A program made the translations under genes and the position numbers. Source: Reticulascus tulasneorum (taxonomy: Eukaryota; Ascomycota; Sordariomycetes; Glomerellales; Reticulascaceae). From it: a stretch of 64,000 bases of DNA. The notes below the pieces were generated by a model that saw only the letters and a list, made by a program, of their open reading frames with translations, had not been told where the DNA came from and did no database searches. Shown piece after piece: positions 22,585 to 34,483 of the stretch; within the stretch, counting starts at the first letter, position 1; the number at the start of each line of letters is the position of its first letter. Location: positions 1,302,001-1,366,000 of the forward strand of contig LSAX01000012.1 in the NCBI GenBank assembly GCA_001557505.1, written 5' to 3'.

Positions 22585-25500
22585 CTTGAGTCGAGGGTTG
22601 GATGTGATCGCGACCCGAGGATATTGTGTTGTTCTGAGAAAGCTTTGAGGGATCTTATGTGAATCGAAGCTGTGAAAAGTTGTAGAGGAAAGCCAGAGGA
22701 AGCTAGAGCAGTAACAAGAAGGAGTACTGTTGGGTCGCCTGTGAATGCTAGTGTGTATCTTCTGAGCAGATTAACCCAAGGGTGGATGAAGAGAGGGAAG
22801 GTACTGGTAATAGGAAGGTGACATAGAGGTGAGTTAAGTACGTTGTATTTATATTAAGTACTCGGGAGTGTCCCTCGTGTGAAGCAGCAAACAGACTACG
22901 TCTGATAGGAGCATCATATGAATTTGGAAGTCACCAGGATAGCCTAGCAACCGCAAGAGAAGCCCGGTTGGCTCACTTTGCACTGTAGGGGAGTAAATAA
23001 AGAGCGCGACGTGCGCGAATCAGCAATGTATAGCACCATTTCCAACGTCTTCGTATTGGAGGGTTTCAAGTGACGTTCACAGTTGCGGGAGTCGAGTTAG
23101 ACCATGGCGTTTGTCAAGGTAGTTCGCAGCCGCAACTTATATGAGACGAAGTTAGAGGTAGAGTGCTCAGATACAACCACAGTCTCGGTATCACGAGTTT
23201 GGACAACTTTCCCTTCTACCTTTGGCCAAATCCGAGTGTTGGCTTCAGTTGAGGCAATCACAGGCGTTGGGGACGTATACAAACGCAATAGTAAGATGCG
23301 GTTCATTTGAGACGTGAGACGTGCTACATATTGGTATCAAGGTTTCTTTCCTCTGTCAAGAGCTTGTCGATATCCAGCACACGGCGATAGGCCACATACT
23401 CTGGTCGAGGACACAGGGAGGTCTATGCCTCATAAGTTTGTCTATGCAATTAGCCGTGCGACTCGACTCGACGCAGACGACACCCCTCATGAGCAACCCA
23501 ACTTCCGCCCAGTGGCGGCCTGTGGCTTGCCCCTGACTGCTCCATCAGAATCTGGCGTTGCACAAGAACGGAGCCGAGACATGCCATTCCCTGTCCACGT
23601 CAGCGGGTGTTTGCTGTCGATGACATATATGAGTTACATATAGTCTCTGTGTCAGACCAGGAAATCTTGAGAGGCCAGCCTCGAACGGTTCTTTACTCGT
23701 GCAGCACACAAGCCAACCGAGTCTTTGGCAGCGACGTCCGACTCGAGGCGCAGGATAAAGATATGGCTGGATATTCCGAAAATAGGGATGAATATTAAAT
23801 GACAGGTGGGTTAATTTACATGTAAGAGTGTCCACGGATAGCAACATCAAACTGGTGGATACTGGATAGTAAAGGGGTTACGAGGCGACCATACGAATCA
23901 AGCCTTCGCGGGCTGACAGTCCATCATGGGACTCTGTCTTGAAATGGTGTGGAGAAGGGGATTGAGGAAACGACAAATACGGTCCTAGTGTTCCGTTCCG
24001 TATGTTTTAACGACTGAGCTAGATATCGATGCGAAGATCCTAGCCGCCATTGCAGAGCCCAGCCCCCGGATGGGTGTGCAACCTTACTAGGGAACATGGC
24101 AAGATGGCAGTCAGGCTGAGAGGGCGTGTAGCCGACTGGATTAATCCTAGTGCTGGCCGAGCTGAATGAAGCCATCTATGGTACCCTATTAGAGCAAACA
24201 TCGCAAGTGACAGACAAACTGTTATGTACCGTTCCACTGCACTATAAACGACAGAGAACTTTGTAAGCCTAGGACGGCTCAACCAATACATAAAATGCAT
24301 GGAAACATCCCACGGGACATATCTGGGCTTCATGCTTGGCACGGATGGAACCAGAGCCAAGCCAAACACGTACATCCTCATTTGGCAGTTAAGCTACAGA
24401 CATACTACCAGGGTCCAGGTTCCCGGTTTGCTTGGTTTTCCAACGTCCCGTCACATGTGATATTTATATATCAAAAGCTTAAATATCTATCCATTACAGA
24501 TATGTGATGCAGCGCCCTCCTCTTTCCTTCTCGTCAACATTCCCACATTTATTTCCTACACAATCTGACCAAGCAACAATCACAAGGAGTCTTACGATTG
24601 TTCTTGCGGACCCATTCATCACCAAACTTAACGTACTTGATGTGCAAACCAAGTGGTATTGGGCTGGGTATGTTTCTCAGCAAATGCTCACTTTGATCGA
24701 TTTCTGACAGACCTCTCCTCGCGCCCAAGTTGACTTAACAATCAACTGGACTTCTTGTTCGTTTGCGCCTGCAAGTATTTACCGTGGCCGCAGGATGCAC
24801 ATACTCCAAGTCCCCATTTCATACGATAATTGTGTTTGCCCGTTTGCATGCTAATACTTCCAAGCTGGAGGGTTGCACTGTTTCTTGAGGACATACGTTC
24901 CATGCCCATCCGGAACACGACCTCATCATGTACCGTAAAACTCCGATTTGCTCCCCAAAAAGAAAAGAAAGAGCGAATCTTCCATCTCTTGCAAACACCG
25001 CCATTTTCGCCATTTTCGAAATCTGATCCATCAATAGACAAGTTCATCATTGTCTGTGCTTTTAGGGCTGGGCTTGGCCGGCTGGCGCACCACGTTCCAA
25101 TCACGGATTCCAGCTCTAGCCGTCCACCTTTCCTTTTATAGAGAACAATACTAAGCTGCTCAACGCCGGTTTCGAGAACAATATCAAACAACAAAGTGGA
25201 AGCTACTGGAGCTGCACGCATTTTCCAATGCTCATTATTCCGCATCCCTCCAGGCAGGATTGCATTCTCCTTAGAGACAATATAAGTCCTGCCAATGCCT
25301 CCGTTCGCAGCACCCAACAAGATATCTACATCTCTACAGCATCATCTTCGTCGCCACCAGCAGCATGCACTACGCCAACTACTTCACTCTCTGAGCGGCG
25401 CCTATTCGAACCATGCCCCCTTGAAGTCAGACAATCGTCGTCAAACGCTTCTTCGTGAAGAAGATCCCGCAATCCAACACCAACTGTTCATCAAGCCTCC

Positions 25501-25664
25501 CCGTTCCTGAACCGTCGTCACACACCGCAAGGTCCACCCCCTTCGGCAAAGAAAGCGGCCCAGGTTTCGGGTCCCTGCAGCAAGCCCCCTTCAGAAAGTC
25601 CACTGTTTGTCGCAGGCACCTCTCTCTGGCTCCCCATTGGACCGCCTTGAGCTAGCTGGATGAA
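22585..25664. other. Intergenic region, no gene recognised
   Basis: Three kb between two divergently read genes; it must contain the promoters of the DUF1996/WSC gene and of the Ste2 receptor. Short frames at 23104-23310 and 23314-23643, and a longer minus-strand frame at 24742-25245, carry no motif I know. No RNA gene or transposon detected. Confidence 0.45.
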
Positions 25665-26846
25665 ATGGCCGACTTCGATCCCTATGGACAAACGTTTGTT
25701 CTTCTTGCTTCAGACGGTGTGACGGAAATCCCCGTCACTGTCCCTGATGCCAATGCCATATATCACGAGAACTTGGGCACATGCATCAACTATGGTGCGC
25801 AGATAGGCGCAAGCTTCATGATGCTCCTCGTCCTCCTGACCATGACGCCGACCACCAAGCTAACGAAGGTCACAACCTCGGTACATATCATCGCCTTGAT
25901 CATCAGCACAATCCGCATGACGCTCTTGTCCGTCTATTTCACATCGAACTGGACTGAATTCTACGCTTGGTGGTCCGGTGACTATTCGCTCATCACTGCA
26001 GCAGATTTTCAGCGCAGCGTGGCCGCTGAAACGTTCTCTCTGATCCTATTCATCGTCGTTCAGGTGTCTCTTGGTCTGCAAGCTTGGGCAATGGTAAATC
26101 TACTGCCAGATTTCTGGAAGTGGGGGTTCACTGTCCTGTCCTTCGTCGTCTCTTTAACAGCCATCGCTTTCCGTTTTACCTTCGCTGTTATACAAATCGA
26201 GTCAATAGTGACGATCTCATGGCCCAATCCAGACTGGGTTGCATATCACAGCACCATTATCGGCGCTGTCTCGATCTGCTATTACTGTGCACTCTTCAAT
26301 GTCAAAATAGTCATGCACCTAGTCAAGCACAGATCCATTCTGCCATCCACGCGTGGTCTGACTGCCATGGAAGTGCTGGTTGTGACTAACGGTATTCTCA
26401 TGATTATCCCAGGTTTGTTTTCTTGCCACCCTTCTCGCTTCTATATGGGCTGATGAAACTTTGTAGCTGTTTTTGCAGGTCTTGAATGGGGGATGTGGAC
26501 CAATTTCGAGTCAGGCTCGCTCACTTACACCTCCGTGATCATCTTCCTGCCTCTCGGAACCTTGATTGCACAGCGGTTAGCGAGTCCCGCTACCTTTAAC
26601 AACAGTCTAGCTGCTACTGATACGGCTCATTCCGGTACGCCTCTCAAGCACGACTTGAGCAACGGCGCTAGTCGAGCTGATGGCACCACGCTGGCGAGCA
26701 CGGTAGTCTCTCGCGTCGAAGCTGGCCGCTTCAGGGATCAGGTAGACCCAATCGACATGGAGCTACACCGCATTGACACAGATGATGCTGAAAAGGGAGG
26801 AGTGAGGGTCAACCGTGAGTTCGAGCGACACGAAGAAAGGGTTTAG
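25665..26846 (+). CDS. STE2: Ste2-type alpha-pheromone receptor (class D GPCR)
   Basis: Two exons, 25665-26412 and 26467-26846, join in frame to 375 aa; the 54-nt intron runs from GTTTGT to TTGTAG, with exon 2 starting CTGTTTTTGCAGG. The N-terminus holds FDPYGQTF and the conserved CINYGAQIGASFMML entry to helix 1. Seven hydrophobic segments follow, with RMTLLSVYF (helix 2), QAWAMVNLLPD (helix 3 end), IVMHLVKHRSILPSTRGLTAMEVLVVTNG (loop 3 to helix 6) and IPAVFAGLEWG. LPSTRGL and the Pro in helix 6 are hallmarks of fungal Ste2 receptors, which sense the alpha-type peptide pheromone at the plasma membrane and signal through a heterotrimeric G protein to the mating MAP-kinase cascade. The cytosolic tail is short (about 85 residues). 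Confidence 0.93.
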
Positions 26847-27723
26847 GAACCTCTCGGATCAGTCAACTCCAACTCGACGATATGGGTTGATATGGTGGTT
26901 GGTATATAAATCGGTAGCTTCACAGCACATGAAAGGCGTCCAGTCTGTCCCGAGTCGTAGAGGAACATTTTTTCTTCTAGCGGTGTCTGTTTCCTTTCCA
27001 TTCGCGAATATTTTTTGCTTTCCTTTTCTTCCCTTTCACTCGCCTCGAGTAGCTACAATGTGTGTGTTTCTCGCAGCGGTTCATCTACCCATCACACCTG
27101 GCCCCAACTTACTTAGTCACACACGTCCATTCCATTACCCTAATTTTTAGAATCAAGACTCGAGTTATTCACAAAGCTGTTCAAGCTGCATACGTTGCGC
27201 CCTGCAGCTGGCTGTTGAAATGTGAGAAGCTGCATCTGCCTTAATATATAGTACCTATCCAGGTACCTCGGGGTAAGATGTCTTACAGTCTTAGACACCC
27301 CGGCAAGGAGCGTTACATTCTAGCAGGCACGTATTCGCCAATGGAGCTTCGATACTCTATGTACAGATCCGCAATAGGAAGTAACACAGGCAATAACCAG
27401 ATACCTTAGGTACGGCCTGGACGGTACTTCCTAGTACCGTGGGAATGGAGGCAGTGTCTTGCCTACTTTATCTTCTCCATCCCACGGACGGTCCCTTCTA
27501 TACGCTCAGTGTAATGCGTCATGCAGCCGCGCCGCTCAGGTCGTCGTTCACTCTGTTAATGTGAAGCCTGTGGGAGCACTCGTCTCCGAATGACAGCGTC
27601 CCACGGCTGTATGGTCCGTTTCTTACATTCATAGTTGATGTGCCATTCTTCTTGCGGCTTTGCACAGAAGCAAGCGGATACTCGGCTCTTTTCTCCCTCT
27701 CCGTTTGTTATATTTTATATCTC
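26847..27723. other. Intergenic region with TACCTTAGGTACGG motif
   Basis: Contains the Ste2 3' end and the promoter of the next gene. The 14-mer TACCTTAGGTACGG at 27402-27415 is identical to one at 33334-33347 and similar to one at 59181-59198. No other feature seen. Confidence 0.5.
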
Positions 27724-30469
27724 ATGTCTCTATCCATGGCCTCTTCCAGCCCTTTTTTTACTCTGCCGCTTCATAGACACTCTCCCAAGCTATGTGAGCC
27801 ACAAAAACTCTCCCAGACGCACCTCAAGCCAACCCCCCTTCGACTTCCGCAGAATATAGTATTCAATTCTGGAGCGACATCGGTTCGACAGATCTCCGAA
27901 TGGCGAAACCGAAAGTCCGTAGGTGTGTCATGTCGGAGTCCAAGTGAGGCCAGTAAATCTGTCAGCGCGAGCAAGGAGCCAATGCGTCATGATCGGATAA
28001 CATCATCAAACCTGGCTGCTCTTGTTTCCAAGTTCGAGATACTTGACGCACTGCGCACTGTTGACTATCAAGCATCGCCGCCCCAGCAGCAAGTTGATAG
28101 GAGAACATCCGGTTCTTCGCCAATTCACAGCATAACCCGGGCGCATGTGGTATCTTGCACAACTCTCGACGAGCGCGCAAGCTCACATTTGGCATTTCCA
28201 TCGAATGAACAGCCAGACAGAAGCACAGCTGGCCACTCCAGTCAAATATCCCCTCGACAAACCGAATATCGAGTTGCTTCAAGGGGGGTGGCGGACAAGA
28301 AAGATGCTACGCCGGTCAGGACGCCACCTGAAGACCCGGCCAACAGCTCGGTGGAACTACAGCATCATACAACAGTTGATGTATCTGAAGTGGTGAATGC
28401 CAACAACGATGCCTGGATTCAAACGCCAGAGGTCGCGGGGGTGTTCGTGGAAGGTCACCCAGACACGATAACACAGGTGATCAACGTCAGGAAATCTGAC
28501 AAAAGTCTTGTGACTGAGAGACGAAGGTTTGTTGAGCATGGTAGAGGTATGATATGTAGTTGTGCTCTAGCCTTCGTTCCTCGTAGTTGTCTAACTCTCA
28601 CGCATAGCTTCGCTTCCCCTTGATGAGTCAACGGTAGCACAGGTTTGTGTTCGACTTTCTAATCCCTTTGCTCCACTTCCGAGCCTGCCTGGTAGGCTCC
28701 CCAAGTCCAAAACAGGGCAGGCCAAATCGCGAGCCACAGTGAACCCAAAGGAAGGTACGCCTGTAACATGCTCTAGTAACATAGGTCAGAGACGGATATC
28801 ATTACAGCCGTCATCCGCAGTTGCGAGCATGGCAGGAACGTCGTCAAAGAGGAAAAAACCGAGCGTCGCGGACCTCCGAAAGAATTTCGAGGTAGCTACA
28901 GCCGCAAACCGGATGACTTGCTCAACCGAGTATGCCAACCAAGTTGTCCAGTCTGCGGATGATCGCGCGATTGATATCTCACGGTCAACGGCGCCCCAAG
29001 ACAGATCATCAACTGTATCAAGAGATGGAAAAGGCGACATCCTCCATCAGCATGTGCATGTGGTGTCCTCGAAATTGCCAACGCATATGGAACTGAGAAG
29101 GTCCCTGGCTACTGACCAGGGGAAACAGTCCTGCAACAAGCCACGAACAACTTTTCCAGTTAGTAAATGTACTCGCCGAATAAAGACACAGCACCTATTT
29201 GAACGAAAGGTGGCTGGAGCCGACTTGGAGAGCCAGCTACACCTTCAGCAGATACCCGATGTAGGGCACTCTGGTGACTCTTCCATAAATCTTCCCCAGG
29301 CAGCTGCGGACGAGGGAAACATTACCAAGGTTTCAAATTTGGACGGCGAGCTCAGTGTTTGTGATACCGCAATTGTGGCCACGGCTGAGACCGGGAGCAA
29401 TGTCTCCAAATTGCGGCGAGTATTTGATATACCTTTTGGGCCCACAACGAAATCATTCTCTCAGCAATATGCCAGGCGCTGTGAAACCACGCCAGGTACA
29501 ACTACTCCAGAGAATAATAAGCAAGTAACGCCCAAGTCTTCAAAGCTGAACAACCAGGCTGCAAGATCGTCACTGGCCGTCTGGAGCACACCACAACGGG
29601 GTTATACGAAGTTGGGACAGCCTCTACCGCGACATAAAATTGAGATTTTCGAGTCGATCGGACAGTGTACAAGCAGCTTTGCAGGCCATCTAACTGAGGT
29701 TGTACGGTCGTTTGGAATCGGAGCATCTCAGAAGCGCCTTGGGTATCAAAGTATATTCGGAGAGCAGACTAAGAGAGAGCCGCGCAGGTGGGGGTTGAAT
29801 CGCAGCCGTGATGTCTGGAGACGTATCTCAGTATCTTGGGACAAAGGTTTGGGTGAGAAAGGTGGTAGTAGTAGTGGAAGTGAGAGGCCCAAAGTTGCCG
29901 AAACTAGGCAAGAAAGGCGATCGGTTTATTGCAGTAACAAGGGAGACGCCGTATCAACGCCAGGTTCTCGATACTTGTCCAGGGCCATCACAGAGTCATC
30001 GACCAGAGCTATATTTGTGGATCCAAATGACGACCAGAGTGCCAGGCAGTATACGCAAGCCAGTCGCGGCAGGTGTATCAGGACTCCCCATATTCTACCA
30101 AGCCGGGCAAGTTTTCCAAATCCCCCACAGTCATCCTATGCCAAAGAACTCAACACAGATAACGTGCTTTATGAGAAGGAGCTCAGTATGACGAAGAACA
30201 TCGCTATAGGTACCGTGGTGGGCAATAATGCAAGGTGTCGCATTACAAGCAGGCCCTCGGAGTTGATAACAGAAGAGCACGCCGTTGCGAAGTTGAGAAA
30301 ATTCAGTTGGGGGAGGCGGCGGGCATGTGGAGGCAATGGACAACTAGTCGCAAACGTCGAGTGCAAAATCCAACATCCACAGCCAATGCGTCCTGTCCGC
30401 CTCAGTGAGATGGGGAAGATAGTGGGCTTGACAGAAGAGAAGCCTCGTGGATGGCGCGGCATGGCATGA
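27724..30469 (+). CDS. Large disordered protein of unknown function
   Basis: Exons 27724-28546 and 28608-30469 join in frame to 894 aa across a 61-nt intron (GTATGA donor, TCTAAC branch, CATAG acceptor). The first ATG in frame is 27724; a second lies at 27736. Most of the protein is Ser/Thr/Arg-rich and without fold. Short conserved-looking pieces are NLAALVSKFEILDALR (about residue 100), KRKKPSVADLRKNFE, VSKLRRVFDIPFG, AVAKLRKFSWGRRRACGGNG and the C-terminal MRPVRLSEMGKIVGLTEEKPRG. The repeated 'xLxxxFE' or 'LR(K/R)xF' elements look like linear binding motifs in a scaffold. I do not recognise the family and assign no function. It is convergent with Vps23. Confidence 0.72.
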
Positions 30470-31147
30470 CGAATGAGATAGCCTTTATGCAGTGCGAGAC
30501 GAGATCTGGTATAGATCTTCTCAGACGACGTCCGGCCTGTTTGAAGGGATGAGAGTGTGGTAGTGCTCGCAGTAAGAAGTAGATAGTGAAGAATTCCATT
30601 GCTACTCCGAGGTCATCTATTCTCTACCTTCCTCCTGTCGAACTGGGTCATCCACTTGGCTCATCTTTCGGCATGTGGAAAGACTCTAAGAGGAGCAAAT
30701 GAACTTGAAGCTAAAGACTGGTGAACATAATCCGTGTGGATGGCATCGCGGTTTCATCCACATCGGCGAATCCAGCATCCAGACTTAGTATTAGACAAGG
30801 CACATACCCCCAATTCGTTAAACGGGGGGACCTGAAGGGGCGGCTTAGTAATGGCGAAGTTGGTAGGTAGCAAGGCTGGCAATTGAAGATACATGAGCTT
30901 GGGTTGGGACATATATGTAGATACAAACATAATGAACGCAAGGGTTTACTCATACGAATTGGTGGCAGCTATAGCTGAGAGTTTGCTGCGCCACCATGCC
31001 ATAGTTGTATAGCATCAATCACAGCAAAAGTTGAAGTGAAATGTGTGGTCCATCGGACTGCACAATAATATGTATTAGAGCAGGGGCTTGGTCTACAATT
31101 GCTCGTATATCGGAGCCTTAATTCTTAATCATAGGCCCCCCCCCCAA
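30470..31147. other. Intergenic region between convergent genes
   Basis: Nearly 680 bp of 3' flanking sequence of two convergent genes. A run of ten C (31136-31145) lies just beyond the Vps23 stop. Nothing else recognised. Confidence 0.45.
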
Positions 31148-32931
31148 TTAGGCCGCAAGTCCCATGCCTCGTCCGATTTTGCGGACAAGCGCCTTCTTTA
31201 GATACCATTCTCTTGCTAGAGACCGGGTTGTTTTGGCGAACACAGCAGGTGATATTCGGCCTCGCTCCACCGCGCGACCTAGCACAAAGATAGTGTCACC
31301 TATGGCGCGCTCCTCGGCTACTAGTGAGTACAGCTGATTAGCAACCACGGTCGGTGCCACTAGCAACTCATCGATATCAGGCGCCGGGTGGCGCCTGGAG
31401 CCTTCGATCGCGGAATCGGCTTTTCGAAGTGCATCGTGTAGGATTCCGCTGTTAGAATTCAAGAGCGCCGACGTTTGGCTAAGGGCCCCCATCTCGGACT
31501 GTAGAGTTGAATATGCGGATAGCATGGCTGTCCGCTGGGCTTGTAGTCCCGCCATACTCGACTCATTCTGCTGTCGACTTCGTTGACGAAGAGAGTATAG
31601 GGTTTGGGCTAGCTGGTGCAACAGAGCATCTTTCTCCGGGTTAGGAGGAATAGGGGGCGCTGGAAGGTTCGACGGCGATGGGATGCCCAGAGTGAGGGGC
31701 TCATCAAGCAGATCCGGTGGTGGCGGCGCAGGCTTTGGCATGGGTTGCTGTTGTTGTTGCTGCTGCTGCTGCTGCAACATTGGCGGAGCCCATCCAGGAG
31801 GCGGGCCTGTGTACTGCTGGTGAGGCGAGATCATTGATACCCGGCGAGTGTCACCAACTGGGCCTTGATGCATGGGATAAGGTTCGGGCGGCGAATTTTG
31901 TTGACGATGGCTTGCTGCTTGGGGCGCAATACCCGGGCTTGTATTTGTCCAAGGCTGTTGCGGCGGTAGCGGAGGCGCCGAATCGTACCTAGATCCAGCT
32001 GGATTTGGGTGGCTGCCAGGCTGTGGCGATCCGGAGCTGTATTGGCCAGACGAGCGGGCTAAGTCAGATGGGATTGGGGGGAGCGTGGACCTGGCCCAAG
32101 ACTGAGAAGTGTGAGGGCTGCCACCAGGCTCCCGGGCTGATGTTTTTGGTGGCGGGGCTGGAGGCCCGGGTTGATTGACCGGAGCATGTGCCTGGGTCGA
32201 AGGGCGGGTTCCAAGGTCGGGAGGAAGAGGCGGAACAGGTGGTGGAGTTTGCCCCGGGCCTGGAGGTTGAGCTGGTCGAGGCTGCTGTCTCGCGATGACA
32301 GGAGGTTCTTTGGCAAATATGTCTCGCAATATTGCTAAGAAATCGAGAACCGTAGATTTCTAGAGCATCTTCGTTAGCATGATCCATGATGCGAATGAAA
32401 GGAGGAGTACACACATCCCAAAAGGCCGACCATCCGACCAAGTACGGGTGGTAAACTTGGCCCTGAGGATCGACATGTTGGCCAGGGCGGACCATCATGT
32501 TCTCGGTCGGAGTGACATAGACGAGTGGCGCCTCTCTTGGGTAGGCATGGGGCACCCATAGAGAAATGGGAAATCGGTAAGTAGTTCCTCTAAATATCAC
32601 CGGAATTGTCCCTGAGAGGTGGAGGAGGAGGGCGGACACTCCATTGTCGAATGCTGGATGACGGGTCAGTTCTGGCCGGACAGGAATGAGCAGAGGATCG
32701 GGGATCCCATTGGCGGGCCTACTGTGGACGTCTGTTCGAGGAGACAGAGAGGGGTAATTGGACAGGGCTTGGGCGACATCATTGTAAGTCCTCGTAACGT
32801 CGTGGTATTCCTGTTCAGAAGCTCATGGTTAACTTATGGTCTGTCGCGCCTGCGGCGTCGTTCAGGTGTCAACTGCGTACGCTGGTCAGCACACTGTAGA
32901 GCCAGTTCAGTATGTGCTGCTGGACGGGCAT
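31148..32931 (-). CDS. VPS23: ESCRT-I subunit Vps23/TSG101
   Basis: Four exons, 32931-32881, 32810-32723, 32653-32415 and 32359-31148, join in frame to 529 aa (introns 70, 69 and 55 nt). The N-terminus MPVQQHILNWLYSVLTSEYHD opens a UEV domain (about 5-150), the ubiquitin-binding, catalytically dead E2 fold: YPSLSPRTDVHT, LSGTIPVIFRGTTYRFPISLWVPH, YPREAPLVYVTPTENM and YHPYLVGWSAFWD. A ~190-residue Pro-rich linker with an eleven-Gln tract follows, then a coiled coil (about 345-430). The C-terminal steadiness box has NQLYSLVAEERAIGDTIFVLGRA and FAKTTRSLAREWYLKKALVRKI. Vps23 sorts ubiquitinated cargo at endosomes and, in fungi, helps ambient-pH signalling through the Rim/Pal proteins. Exon 1 is only 17 codons but restores the family start exactly. 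Confidence 0.93.
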
Positions 32932-34483
32932 CGCGGATTGTAGGAGCAACGGCCGCGAACAGGAACAGCGACATTATCGGCAGCTCATCGCGTCTTTGGG
33001 TTCGGTTGGAGGTGATGTTATGTCATGGGGGGAGGGAAGACGCAATATGTCCGCAATGACCTTGCCAGGTTGTAGTTTACTTGATTAATTAATTAGTGGC
33101 AGCCTCGTCCATCCCTTGCGCATCCATAATTAGGTACGTACATACCTAGTAAATAGTAATACGCAGGTAGGTATGTGGCTTGATGGCCAGGCCACCCCCC
33201 ATCCCCCCGCCGCCCGTGCGTGGGAGCCTGGTGGGGTTCGTTTGGCAACCTACCTTACCTTACTACCTAGGCACGCAGATGTAAGTAACTACGTAATCAT
33301 CCTGGTATCTTTGCAGACTCAGGAAACCTTCAATACCTTAGGTACGGGGCTAACTAGCTACTAATTAGCAGCAATTAGGTAGTTAGGTGATTGGTCCCAG
33401 GACTCGGTTTTAGGCTCCTAGTTAATTAGTTTATCTTACCGAGAAACTTTACCACTGAACTCTCTGAGCAGACAACGCTTTGTACCATAAAATCATCTAG
33501 TTGACTCTCGATTTCTTTGTACGATTGATTGCCTCTTCTAGATACCGCACAGAACAAGGAAATGCGACGGTCACCCCACCCCCCCAACACACCATGGTGG
33601 TGCAAGAATGCGGGATGTGGATGTGCTTTGGTACGGAGTGGTAAAAGTAAAGCGGCTTGCGAACGAAATGATTGAACTTTTTGTTGCTGCGTCGAATACA
33701 AACGGTCTGCTGCATATGTGCTCTGCCCATCTTATCTAGAATTTACGGGTCCATAAGATAGCCCACTACATACAGGCACTACAGTGCATACTGTCCTACC
33801 CTGATTACTGTTTGCAGACTACCTTGCCTAAGGTGCCTACTGCCTTAGTTAACTAACCACTTAGCCTAGTGAATTAGAGAGCACTCCTGGCTCCAATTTA
33901 TCATCTGATTATTAAACTGCGACACGGTTGAGCATTGGATCCTAACCTATACAGCAAGTGGCGTATCAACCAACTCCTTAGCAGTTCTCAACAACCCACA
34001 AACATCCACCACCACCACCACCACCACCACCCACCCCACCCTAAGCCTGATGGGATAAAGGACTATCCTTGTCTGTCATGTCATGGAACTACTGTGCCAT
34101 GACTTTTATTAGTAAACCCCCTTCCGCAAATCATTGCGCGATAATAGCCGAAAGACGGGGCAATTAGTGTTGGCCTGGAACGGCCGGAGTCGGAGAACAA
34201 AACAGCTTCCACACTCGCCCCACGCTACCAAGTTTTCTCGGGCATGACCGTCAAGCCTCTCCATTATTAATAACGCTCCTTGTCCCTCCCCGTCCTTCTT
34301 CCCGTGTCGCCCGAAGTCATGGAAAGGAAACTCGTATCTCTATCAACCTCGGTCAAGCCACTATACCTTCTTGAATGCTCCCTACCTCAAGGATAACTCG
34401 CACGGCTGAGGAGTATCACAGATTCTTCATCTGTATGCTCCTTGCGTCAGGACTGGTCTAAACCATACTCTTACCGAAAAATC
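32932..34483. promoter_or_regulatory. Divergent intergenic region (VPS23 / IDO) with short repeats
   Basis: 1.55 kb containing both promoters. It is dotted with TACCTA/TAGGTA-type words between 33130 and 33400, including TACCTTAGGTACGG at 33334-33347, and CCTAAGGTGCCTA at 33827-33839. A (CCA)n microsatellite lies at about 34006-34030. No gene recognised. Confidence 0.5.
34006..34030. repeat. (CCA)n microsatellite
   Basis: About eight perfect CCA units, followed by imperfect CCACCCCACC. It lies upstream of the IDO gene in non-coding sequence. Confidence 0.85.

Noticed and set aside
24742..25245. Minus-strand open frame of about 167 codons upstream of STE2
   Set aside because: No domain, no splice continuation, unremarkable composition, and it overlaps the expected STE2 promoter and leader; treated as chance.
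25665..26846. Mating-type (MAT) locus because of the pheromone receptor
   Set aside because: Ste2 is not part of MAT idiomorphs, and no alpha-box or HMG gene, APN2 or SLA2 is present.
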